A stretch of 53,055 nucleotides of DNA from Tubiluchus corallicola. Lineage: Eukaryota; Priapulida; Priapulimorpha; Priapulimorphida; Tubiluchidae. The notes under the pieces are model-generated. The model had not been told where the DNA came from and searched no databases. It saw only the letters and a list, made by a program, of their open reading frames with translations. Below, one piece after another: positions 44,546 to 53,055 of this stretch. The stretch is taken from NCBI GenBank assembly GCA_030141605.1, contig JAQGDQ010002395.1, positions 1 through 53,055 of the forward strand. The letters run 5' to 3'. A program made the translations under genes and the position numbers. Position 1 is the first letter of the stretch. The number at the start of each line of letters is the position of its first letter.

Positions 44546-44638
44546 GCTCTTCATTTATGTCAATAAGGAGTGGCTTATAATCAAGTTTTCCTTAGTTTGA
44601 ACCAAAATATGTCATCTTGCAAAAGGCCTCAAATTACT
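44546..44638. repeat. Intergenic repeat family, copy C
   Basis: CTCTTCATTTATGTCAATAAGG, then ATCAAGTTTTCCTTAGTTTG, GAACCAAAATA and CTTGCAAAAGGCCTCAAA. It matches the copies at 17518, 20158 and 30018 in order and spacing. It lies in the divergent gltX/flavodiiron spacer and overlaps the putative -33 box of the latter. Confidence 0.6.
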
Positions 44639-44647
44639 GTATTTTTG
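44617..44647 (+). promoter_or_regulatory. Putative promoter of the flavodiiron gene
   Basis: -33-like CTTG at 44616-44619 and -7 box TATTTTTG at 44640-44647, 20 bp apart. The ATG is 54 bp downstream. Confidence 0.5.
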
Positions 44648-44701
44648 CAATTTGGGTAGCTGGTGAGTGTAAGTTATCAATTATTCTAAATACGAAATAC
44701 C

Positions 44702-45916
44702 ATGCATCATATAAAACTATCAGAAGATATTTATTACCTGGGGTTTAATGACAGGCGCACCCACCTCTTTGAAAATATATGGCCAATTCCTCACGGAGTC
44801 TCTTATAATTCATACCTTATTGTTGATGAGAAAGTTGCGTTGATTGATACAGTGGAGCGACAATTTATAGATGGCTACCTTGACAAAATAGAGGGTATAA
44901 TAGGCAGTAAAAAAGTTGATTACCTTGTTATTAACCATATGGAGCCAGATCATTCAGGGGCGTTAAGAGCCATTGTTGGTAGGTATCCTGATGTGACGCT
45001 GGTTGGAAATAAGAAAACTTTTGGTTTTATAGAGAGCTTCTATCTTAAGCCTGAAAATATTATGGTTGTTGATGATAATGACACCCTCAACCTGGGAAAG
45101 ATGAGGCTGCAGTTTCAAAAGATACCTATGGTTCACTGGCCGGAAACCATGGTGAGTTATGAGGAGACAAACAAGATACTGTTTTCGGGTGACGCATTTG
45201 GCAGTTATGGAACTCTTGACGGAGGTGTTTTTGATGATGAGATAAATCTCGACTTTTATGAAGTGGAGCTTATGCGCTATTTTACTAATATAGTGGGGAA
45301 GTACTGTGCTCATACGCAGAGGGCTATGAAAAAGATATCTGAGCTAGAGTTAAGGATGATAGCAACAACTCATGGCCCCATTTGGCGTAGTGACTTGAAG
45401 TGGGTGCTAAGCCGGTATAAGAAATGGAGTTCTTATGATATGGACGAGGGGGTTATTATTGTCTATGGTTCTATGTATGGACATACAAAAGAGATGGCGG
45501 AGGTTATTGCTAGACAGCTTTCTGTAAGAGGAGTAAAAAGTATAAGGGTTTACGATTCTTCCAAGACCCATTCATCTTACATAATTAATGATATTTTTAA
45601 ATATAAAGGGTTTATAGTGGGCAGTTGCACTTATAATAACTCACTGTTTCCAAGTATTGAGACCCTGCTTTCAACGATCAGTCACATGGGTGTTAAGAAT
45701 CACTACCTAGGTATTTTTGGAAACTACGCATGGAGTGGTGGTGGAGTGAATAGGCTTAAAGATTTTGCTGAAGATATAAATTGGGAAGTGGTGTATCACC
45801 CTGTTGAGGAGAAGGGCAAACTGGAAGACGACAAAGGCCGTATGTGTATAGAGCTTGCCAATGCGATGGCTGACAAGGTGTTGGAGTGTAAGCATATTGA
45901 CGAAGAGAAGCGCTAG
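44702..45916 (+). CDS. FprA-type flavodiiron protein
   Basis: A 404-residue A-type flavoprotein that reduces O2 to water and/or NO to N2O. The N-terminal metallo-beta-lactamase domain keeps the di-iron ligands in INHMEPDHSGA (H-x-E-x-D-H), MVHWPETM, FSGDAFGSYG and TTHGPIW. The C-terminal flavodoxin domain (residues about 255-395) binds FMN through VYGSMYGHTKEMA. No rubredoxin domain is present. Typical of anaerobes coping with oxygen. Monocistronic by spacing. Confidence 0.93.
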   Translation: MHHIKLSEDIYYLGFNDRRTHLFENIWPIPHGVSYNSYLIVDEKVALIDTVERQFIDGYLDKIEGIIGSKKVDYLVINHMEPDHSGALRAIVGRYPDVTLVGNKKTFGFIESFYLKPENIMVVDDNDTLNLGKMRLQFQKIPMVHWPETMVSYEETNKILFSGDAFGSYGTLDGGVFDDEINLDFYEVELMRYFTNIVGKYCAHTQRAMKKISELELRMIATTHGPIWRSDLKWVLSRYKKWSSYDMDEGVIIVYGSMYGHTKEMAEVIARQLSVRGVKSIRVYDSSKTHSSYIINDIFKYKGFIVGSCTYNNSLFPSIETLLSTISHMGVKNHYLGIFGNYAWSGGGVNRLKDFAEDINWEVVYHPVEEKGKLEDDKGRMCIELANAMADKVLECKHIDEEKR

Positions 45917-46361
45917 TATAAGTTTTTTAACTTGAAAGAGAGGATATTTGCAAGTCAAGACGGTTGTTGGTACAAGTTTTATATTTATTTAAAAGGAAGC
46001 TACTTTTAAGCTATAGGTTTTTTATTTGGCTTGGAAAAAAACCGGATGAAGTTGTAATTTTCTGACCTGAGCAGTGATTTCATAAATGTGATAGACAAAA
46101 TATTGTATTGAGAAGACATATTAAATGGTTGTCAGTAAGTATACTTACAGGAGTGATTACGTGATAAATTGACTTCAGAAAGTGTCTTTGGTAAAAGTCT
46201 GCAGGTTTTTATAATTTAGCTAAATTACTTCTTTGCATCTGTACGACTGTGCCTGTTGTAAGGAAGTATTGTTAAATTTCTTTTGAGAATCGTGGCTAAT
46301 TCTATATTTTCGTTAGTAAGTTATTGAGCAGAGAGGCCAAAAATGTATACATATTATTAAA
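45917..46361. other. Gene-free spacer
   Basis: 445 bp between the flavodiiron and DUF349 genes. There is no open frame of note, no repeat shared with other spacers and no strong hairpin terminator. The promoter of the DUF349 gene should be near the 3' end. Confidence 0.5.
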
Positions 46362-48452
46362 ATGGAATCCAAAAGTGCCAACAAAAACATTATACACTCC
46401 GGAGGTGGAGCTCAGGATGGGTTTAGTACGGGTATAACCGGGAAAAAAAATCGAGATGGAGAAGGGTTTAAGGATGAGCCTGTTGCTGATGGTAGCAGCG
46501 GTAGTGCTGAGAAAAATGAAGAGACAGGGGTGATAAATAGTGCTGGGAAGGCAGGGCTGGATGTGGAAGAGGGAAAGGGAGAGAAAGAGGAGAAAGAGGA
46601 GAAAGGAGAGATTAAAGAGATGGAGGGTAGAGTAGGGCTGGAAGAGAAAGTAGAGGAAGTAGAGAAAGTAGAGAAAGTAGAGAAAGTAGAGGAAGTAGAG
46701 AAGGTAGAGAAGAAGGGGGTATGCAGCATTGACTACTCATCTTACACCAAAGTTCAGTTGATTAACGCTTTCAGGAAGTTGCTGTCTGAGTTTCCCGATA
46801 AGGATATAAGGCATGAAGCAGAGGCTATAAGGTCGTGTTTTTATAAGCTTCACAATGCTGATTTACAAGATATAAAACGGGCTTTTATTGAAGGTGGAGG
46901 GAAAGAGGAGGATTTTGTTACCGCCCCGGATCTGTATGAGCAGGACTTGAAAAATTTGCAGAAGGAGTATCGGAATATGAGGGTGGAGTCAAATAAAAAG
47001 AAGGAGGCTATTAAAGAAGAGAATTACAGGAAGAAGCTTGAGGTAATAGAGGGTATAAAGGCTTTGATTAGTAGTGAGGAATCTATCAATGTCACCTTTA
47101 GTGAGTTTAAAAAGTTGCAGAACACATGGAGAGATATAGGCCAGATACCTCACGGTGTGATTAAGGATATGTGGGAGAACTATCATCACCATGTGGAGCT
47201 GTTTTATGATTATGTAAAGATAAACAGAGAGCTGCGTGATCTTGATCTTCAACGTAATATGGAGCAGAAGACGCAGCTGTGTACCAGAGCGGAGGAGTTG
47301 GCAGTTGTTGCTAAAGAGGGAAATACCATAGATGCATTTAGGAAGTTGCAAAAGCTTCACGAGAGTTGGCGCGAAACGGGGCCTGTTCCGAGGGATAAGA
47401 GGGAGTCGTTATGGAATCGCTTTAAAGAGGCTACTTCTGTTGTCAACAAACAGCATTTCGATAATGAGCGGGAGAAGCAGAAGAATAATCTTGAAAAGAA
47501 GTTGGCTATGTGTGAGAGTGCTGAGGCATATTCATCTTTTGATTCTACCGATCCGCGCGAGTGGAATGTAGCGACTAAAAAGATTCTTGCTTTACAGAAA
47601 GAGTGGCGGACAGTTGGATATGCACCGCGCAAGAGTAATACAAAGGTGTGGAGCAGGTTTAGAAAGGCAAATGACATATTTTTTCAGAGAAAACGTGAGT
47701 TTTGGGTAAAAAGCAAGGAGCAGCTACATAAGAACCTTGCATTGAAAATAGAGATTTGTGAGCAAGCAGAGTTGTTAAAGGATAGTGAAGAGTGGAAAGC
47801 AGCTTCAAAGGAGTTTATCGAGCTGCAACGAAAATGGAAAGAGGTGGGGCCTGTTCCGAGGAAAGATTCTGATACGGTATGGAAGAGGTTTAGAGCTGCA
47901 TGTGATGAGTTTTTTAATAAAAAAGACAAGCATTTTCTGGGAGTAGCAGGGGAGCAGGGGGAGAATCTGAAAGCTAAGGAGGCCTTGATGGAGGAGGTTA
48001 GCGGTTTTCAGTCTTGTGGGAATGCAAAAGAGGATATCCGGGTTTTGAATGAGTTTAGTCGCCAGTGGTCGGAGATAGGCTTTGTTCCACTTCATAGGAA
48101 GGACGATATGCAGATGCGGTTTAGAGAGCTGCTTAACACACAGTATGACAAGATTGAAATTAGCGAGCGGGAGCGTAATATACATAAGTTTAAGAATAAG
48201 GTTGCAGGCTGGATATCACTTCCCAGAGGGTGGGATAAGATAGAGAAAGATAGGGAGAGGATTGTGAGCAGGTTGAGGTTGCTGGAGAGTGATTTGGCAA
48301 CACTGAATAACAATATTGGTTTTTTTGGTAAGTCAAAAGGAGCAGAGTCGCTTATAGAAGGAGTTAATGAGAAGATAGAGCAGTTGAATGAGCAGATACG
48401 GTATCTAAAAGCCAAAATTACTATTGTTGACAGCTTGGAGAAACAAAAGTAA
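46362..48452 (+). CDS. DUF349-repeat coiled-coil protein
   Basis: A 696-residue, highly charged soluble protein. Residues 1-125 are low complexity, with Glu/Lys runs and a V-E-K/E-V-E-K tract (about 96-122). Five DUF349 units follow, each marked by W(R/K)x(I/V/T)GxxP...W.RF: TWRDIGQIPHG, SWRETGPVPRD, EWRTVGYAPRK, KWKEVGPVPRK and QWSEIGFVPLH. A coiled coil closes the protein. DUF349 proteins are common in Bacteroidota; their function is unknown to me. The gene precedes pyrG by 142 bp. Confidence 0.88.
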   Translation: MESKSANKNIIHSGGGAQDGFSTGITGKKNRDGEGFKDEPVADGSSGSAEKNEETGVINSAGKAGLDVEEGKGEKEEKEEKGEIKEMEGRVGLEEKVEEVEKVEKVEKVEEVEKVEKKGVCSIDYSSYTKVQLINAFRKLLSEFPDKDIRHEAEAIRSCFYKLHNADLQDIKRAFIEGGGKEEDFVTAPDLYEQDLKNLQKEYRNMRVESNKKKEAIKEENYRKKLEVIEGIKALISSEESINVTFSEFKKLQNTWRDIGQIPHGVIKDMWENYHHHVELFYDYVKINRELRDLDLQRNMEQKTQLCTRAEELAVVAKEGNTIDAFRKLQKLHESWRETGPVPRDKRESLWNRFKEATSVVNKQHFDNEREKQKNNLEKKLAMCESAEAYSSFDSTDPREWNVATKKILALQKEWRTVGYAPRKSNTKVWSRFRKANDIFFQRKREFWVKSKEQLHKNLALKIEICEQAELLKDSEEWKAASKEFIELQRKWKEVGPVPRKDSDTVWKRFRAACDEFFNKKDKHFLGVAGEQGENLKAKEALMEEVSGFQSCGNAKEDIRVLNEFSRQWSEIGFVPLHRKDDMQMRFRELLNTQYDKIEISERERNIHKFKNKVAGWISLPRGWDKIEKDRERIVSRLRLLESDLATLNNNIGFFGKSKGAESLIEGVNEKIEQLNEQIRYLKAKITIVDSLEKQK
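46645..46715 (+). repeat. GTAGAGRAA-type 9-bp repeats
   Basis: A purine-rich tract of repeated GTAGAGAAA/GTAGAGGAA units encoding alternating VEK and VEE. Nine-bp steps preserve the frame, so slippage would change only the length of the acidic-basic tract. Confidence 0.85.
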
Positions 48453-48585
48453 GGGGCACTTCACTATATATGCCTCTCTTGCTGGCTTTGTATATGTCGG
48501 TTACTTTGTTTGGCTTTTTGTCAGGCATTAAGAATTATTATTTGTTACTTTGCTCACTTTTAAAAACCTTAATTCAAGACTATAA

Positions 48586-50199
<1,614 letters not shown>

Positions 50200-50230
50200 A
50201 ATTGAAATAATTAGTTTTTTATAGTATTAT

Positions 50231-52192
50231 ATGGACAGAAATACAGTTACAGGATTAATCCTGATTATATCTATTCTGATATTGTTCGGTTATTTAAGCA
50301 GGCCTTCGCAGGAAGAGATTGCGGCACAGAGGAGAGCAGACTCGATTCGCATAGCGGAAATGGAAAGAGAGAGGCTGTTATCTGACTCCATGAGTTTACG
50401 GGAGAGGGAGTATGAGGTAAAAAGAGTGTTGTCTGAAGAGGGTAGTGGGGTGAGTGCCGGGCAGCCTAACGAAAATATTGATAATGCAGACCGTTATGGT
50501 GTGTTTGCGGCTTCGGCAAGTGGGAAAGAGAGATTCATCACTTTGGAAAACAACTTGATGAAGGTTTTGGTATCCAACAAGGGAGGCCGTGTCTACTCTG
50601 TTGAGTTGAAAAACTACAAAGCCTACGATGGTAGTCCTCTGGTTCTTTTTAATGGTAGTAGTAATCGTTTTGGTCTGAACTTTTTTGCCCAGAACAGGAC
50701 TATACAGACTAATGATTTATATTTTAATCCTTTAGGCGGCAGTGCCTCTCTTGTGGTTGACGGGGCAGATGTGTCTGGCAGTAAAATGGGAAATGAAAGC
50801 TACAACAGGGATAATCCTGGCGGGGAAAAGTCTTTGGTTATGAGGCTTGAAGTTGAGGGAGGGGGCTATATAGATTATACCTACACCATAAGTCATAACT
50901 CTTATATGCTCGATTTTAATATTAATTCATCCAGGATAGAGCAACTTATGGGACGGGGTGTAGATGAAGTAAACCTTGTCTGGCAAGTGGAGGTACCTGC
51001 TCAGGAGAGGGGGACAGATTTTGAACGAAGGTATGCGGGTGTCTATTACAAGCACTATCAGGATGAGGTTGATTATATTAAGAGCACGAAGAATAATTCT
51101 GACAACATTAGTACTAAAGTGGAGTGGGTTGCGTTTAAAGATCAATTTTTTTCATCCGTTTTTATTGCTAAGGAGTTTTTTAAGAATGGGTCGGTAAAGC
51201 TTAGTATACCCGACGATAAAAACAGTCGCACCATTATGGATGCGTTAGCAGACATGGCTATTCCTTTTGGCGACAATAAAGCAACGAGCTATGCATTTTA
51301 TTTTGGCCCCAATGATTTTAGCATTTTTAAGGGGGTACAAGATGATGTTGACATGAGAAAACTGGTCTACCTTGGCTGGGGCTTTCTCAGATATATAAAT
51401 CTATTGGTTATCAAGGTTTTTCATTTCTTTGAGGGGTTTGTTGGCAATTACGGAATTATTATACTGTTGCTGACTATTCTTATAAAGCTGATACTTTTTC
51501 CGCTAACGTATAAGTCGTATATATCAACGGCAAGGATGAGGGTGTTGAAGCCCCAGATAGATGAGATAAACGCCAAGATACCGAAGGATAAGGCGATGGA
51601 GAGGCAGCAGGCAACCATGGCGCTGTACCGAAAGGCAGGGGTAAATCCTATGGGGGGATGTATTCCGCTACTGTTACAGATGCCTATATTGTTTGCAATG
51701 TTTCAGTTTTTCCCTGCTTCAATTGAGTTGAGACAGGAGAGCTTTTTATGGGCTCAGGATCTTTCGTCGTATGATGCAATAGTTGAGTGGAAGGGTAATA
51801 TTCCTTTTATTACCAAATACTATGGTAACCATATAAGCCTGTTTTGTTTGCTGATGACTATAACCAATATTGTGTATAGTCGTATAAATCAGGAAATGTC
51901 CCAGTCGAGTCAGCAGATGCCTGGCATGAAGGGCATGATGTATATAATGCCGATAATGTTTTTGGTGTTTTTCAATAATTATGCATCTGGGCTAAGTTAT
52001 TACTATTTCATATCGACACTTATCACAATTGGGCAAACAGTACTGATCCGTCGCTTTGTTGATGAGGGGGCTATTTTGGCAAAGCTAAATGCCAATCAGA
52101 AGAAGCCCAGAAAGAAGTCAGGCTTTCAGAAGCGCCTTGAAGATATGGCTCGCGAGCGTAGTGCTACTGCCAAAAAGAGAAGAAAGAGGTAG
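50231..52192 (+). CDS. yidC: Membrane protein insertase YidC
   Basis: A 653-residue insertase. An N-terminal span (residues 6-22) precedes a large periplasmic beta-sandwich domain (about 90-370). The conserved YidC/Oxa1 core of five spans follows (from NYGIIILLLTILIKLILFPL, with RKAGVNPMGGCIPLLLQMPI). A strongly basic C-terminal tail (KKPRKKSGF..., KKRRKR) probably contacts ribosomes. It works with Sec or alone to insert inner-membrane proteins. It follows pyrG in an apparent two-gene unit and is followed closely by an IS256 element. Confidence 0.96.
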   Translation: MDRNTVTGLILIISILILFGYLSRPSQEEIAAQRRADSIRIAEMERERLLSDSMSLREREYEVKRVLSEEGSGVSAGQPNENIDNADRYGVFAASASGKERFITLENNLMKVLVSNKGGRVYSVELKNYKAYDGSPLVLFNGSSNRFGLNFFAQNRTIQTNDLYFNPLGGSASLVVDGADVSGSKMGNESYNRDNPGGEKSLVMRLEVEGGGYIDYTYTISHNSYMLDFNINSSRIEQLMGRGVDEVNLVWQVEVPAQERGTDFERRYAGVYYKHYQDEVDYIKSTKNNSDNISTKVEWVAFKDQFFSSVFIAKEFFKNGSVKLSIPDDKNSRTIMDALADMAIPFGDNKATSYAFYFGPNDFSIFKGVQDDVDMRKLVYLGWGFLRYINLLVIKVFHFFEGFVGNYGIIILLLTILIKLILFPLTYKSYISTARMRVLKPQIDEINAKIPKDKAMERQQATMALYRKAGVNPMGGCIPLLLQMPILFAMFQFFPASIELRQESFLWAQDLSSYDAIVEWKGNIPFITKYYGNHISLFCLLMTITNIVYSRINQEMSQSSQQMPGMKGMMYIMPIMFLVFFNNYASGLSYYYFISTLITIGQTVLIRRFVDEGAILAKLNANQKKPRKKSGFQKRLEDMARERSATAKKRRKR

Positions 52193-52232
52193 AGTTTTTT
52201 AGCCTTTGTGGATAGAGATATTCTATGGGCTT

Positions 52233-52270
52233 ACAGTTTTATGAGATAGTGAGCACTATCTCATAAACTG
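52233..52270. repeat. Head-to-head IS256 end junction
   Basis: ACAGTTTTATGAGATAGTG (52233-52251) is the reverse complement, with one extra T, of the IS left end CACTATCTCATAAACTGT that starts 2 bp later. Two outward-facing ends thus abut beside the element. Confidence 0.75.
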
Positions 52271-52279
52271 TGTAAATAG

Positions 52280-52318
52280 AAAATGCCGAGGGTTGCAACC
52301 CTCGGCATTTTTTTGTTT
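52280..52318 (+). terminator. Palindromic terminator inside the IS256 left end
   Basis: ATGCCGAGGGTTG and its exact complement form a 16-bp-arm palindrome followed by a T run. It lies between the IS end and the transposase start at 52341, so it would block transcription entering from yidC. Confidence 0.75.
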
Positions 52319-52340
52319 AATTTTAAAACTTTAGACAGTA

Positions 52341-53055
52341 ATGAAAAAAGAAGATTTATTAAATGATGATTTCCTTGAACAGTTTAATTCAGGGGAAGAG
52401 CTCAATGGTTTTTTACAAGAGCTCCAAAAACGAGGCATTGAAAAGATGCTTGAAGGAGAACTCGATGGTCATTTAGGCTATGATAAGAATCAAAAATCGG
52501 ATAATCAGAATGCCCGCAATGGCTATTCAGAGAAGAGAGTCCGAACCACTCTGGGAGAATCCAACATTCAGGTTCCCCGAGACCGTGATGCTTCGTTTAA
52601 TCCGATGATTGTACCCAAAGGAGGGAACATGGTCGATGGCTTAGAGAATATCATTGTTTCGTTTTATGCTAAAGGAATGAGTAATAGCGATATTGAAGAG
52701 CAAATTCGGGAGCTATACGGTTTTGAAGTTTCCACATCCACCATATCAAGGATTACCGATTCAGTCACCAACGACATTGTAGCGTGGCAGAACCGACCTC
52801 TGGAAACTGTATACCTAATTGTTTGGATGGATGGCATTGTATTTAAAGTGCGGGAGAACTCTAAGGTCGTCAACAAAACCGTTTACATTGCCGTAGGACT
52901 TCGCAGAGATGGGAAAAAAGAGGTTCTTGGCTTATGGTTGGGCAAGAGTGAGTCCGCTGCCTTTTGGATGAACGTACTTACCGATATGAAAGCCCGTGGA
53001 GTTAACGATATTCTGATTACGGCAACAGATAACTTGAATGGCTTTACAGATACTA
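52341..53055 (+). CDS. IS256-family (mutator-type) transposase, 5' part
   Basis: At least 238 residues, open at the window edge; family proteins are about 400. It begins MKKEDLLNDDFLEQFNSGEE. Recognisable segments are LEGELDGHLGYDK, ARNGYSEKRVRTTLGE, PRDRDASFNPMIVPK, FYAKGMSNSDIEEQI and VSTSTISRITD. The first catalytic Asp is likely in VWMDGI and the second in ATDNLNGF, which stands in the place of the usual DGL.GF. No lesion is seen in the visible part. Confidence 0.93.
   Translation, partial: MKKEDLLNDDFLEQFNSGEELNGFLQELQKRGIEKMLEGELDGHLGYDKNQKSDNQNARNGYSEKRVRTTLGESNIQVPRDRDASFNPMIVPKGGNMVDGLENIIVSFYAKGMSNSDIEEQIRELYGFEVSTSTISRITDSVTNDIVAWQNRPLETVYLIVWMDGIVFKVRENSKVVNKTVYIAVGLRRDGKKEVLGLWLGKSESAAFWMNVLTDMKARGVNDILITATDNLNGFTDT

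Larger units (their letters stand above)
52253..53055 (+). mobile_element. IS256-family insertion sequence, truncated by window end
   Basis: The left end GCACTATCTCATAAACTGTG has the GTGTAAA inner sequence common in IS256-family termini. A perfect 32-bp palindrome with T run lies at 52280-52311, followed by the transposase gene. The right end is outside the window. Fragments of this same left end occur at 5895, 6041, 10596 and 10745. Confidence 0.88.

Noticed and set aside
44441-44554. N-terminal extension of gltX
   Set aside because: Adds 38 residues before the conserved start of the synthetase fold and runs through an intergenic repeat. The ATG at 44440 fits the family.

Overview
The window looks like chromosomal DNA of a low-GC Bacteroidota, most likely a Bacteroidales-type anaerobe. 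The evidence is an aspartate transcarbamylase with a PyrI subunit, a flavodiiron protein, a cysteate synthase of the sulfonolipid type, a lysine exporter split over two genes, DUF349, GLUG and DUF5018 proteins, several promoter -7 boxes fitting TANNTTTG, and few Shine-Dalgarno sites. Genus cannot be settled from sequence alone.

Layout. (1) 1-10.8 kb is a cluster of three paralogous secreted lipoproteins made of DUF5018-like beta-sandwich repeats and a C-terminal GLUG-repeat region. Copy 1 is intact, copy 2 is broken by a nonsense codon and a 1-bp deletion, and copy 3 is enlarged by six near-identical 105-residue repeats. The spacers hold decayed IS256-family left ends and small IS256-derived inverted-repeat elements carrying a 32-bp palindromic terminator. 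(2) 10.84-16.95 kb is the early module of a Mu-like transposing phage on the minus strand (GemA-like, DUF3164, membrane protein, hypothetical, RecA-like ATPase, MuB, MuA, small HTH protein) with a divergent CI-type repressor. No late genes are present. (3) 17.0-20.0 kb holds a possible Mu left end, the two-gene lysine exporter and an intact IS4-family element with a 5-bp target duplication inserted just upstream of that exporter. (4) 20.3-52.2 kb is ordinary core genome: acn-miaA; an IMPACT-family gene, pyrB, pyrI and a GAF protein; dnaA; an MCE lipid transporter protein and an amidase that share a C-terminal domain; lptD; an EamA transporter; cysteate synthase with a chorismatase-like neighbour; a META lipoprotein; aspS; tRNA-Asn; gltX; a flavodiiron protein; a five-repeat DUF349 protein; pyrG; yidC. 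A dead IS3 element lies between aspS and tRNA-Asn. A scar of a second GemA fragment plus GLUG-protein tail lies at 26.3-26.8 kb. (5) From 52.25 kb an IS256-family element begins and runs off the window. Its left end is the source of the fragments and small elements seen in region 1.

Together the window shows stable housekeeping blocks interrupted by a plastic zone. In that zone a repetitive surface-lipoprotein family, IS256-derived terminators and a phage transposition module are being duplicated, recombined and inactivated. The most interesting reading is that the lipoprotein cluster diversifies by recombination: identical intragenic repeats, a broken paralogue, and about 1.6 kb of nearly identical sequence shared by the broken copy and the longest intact copy.
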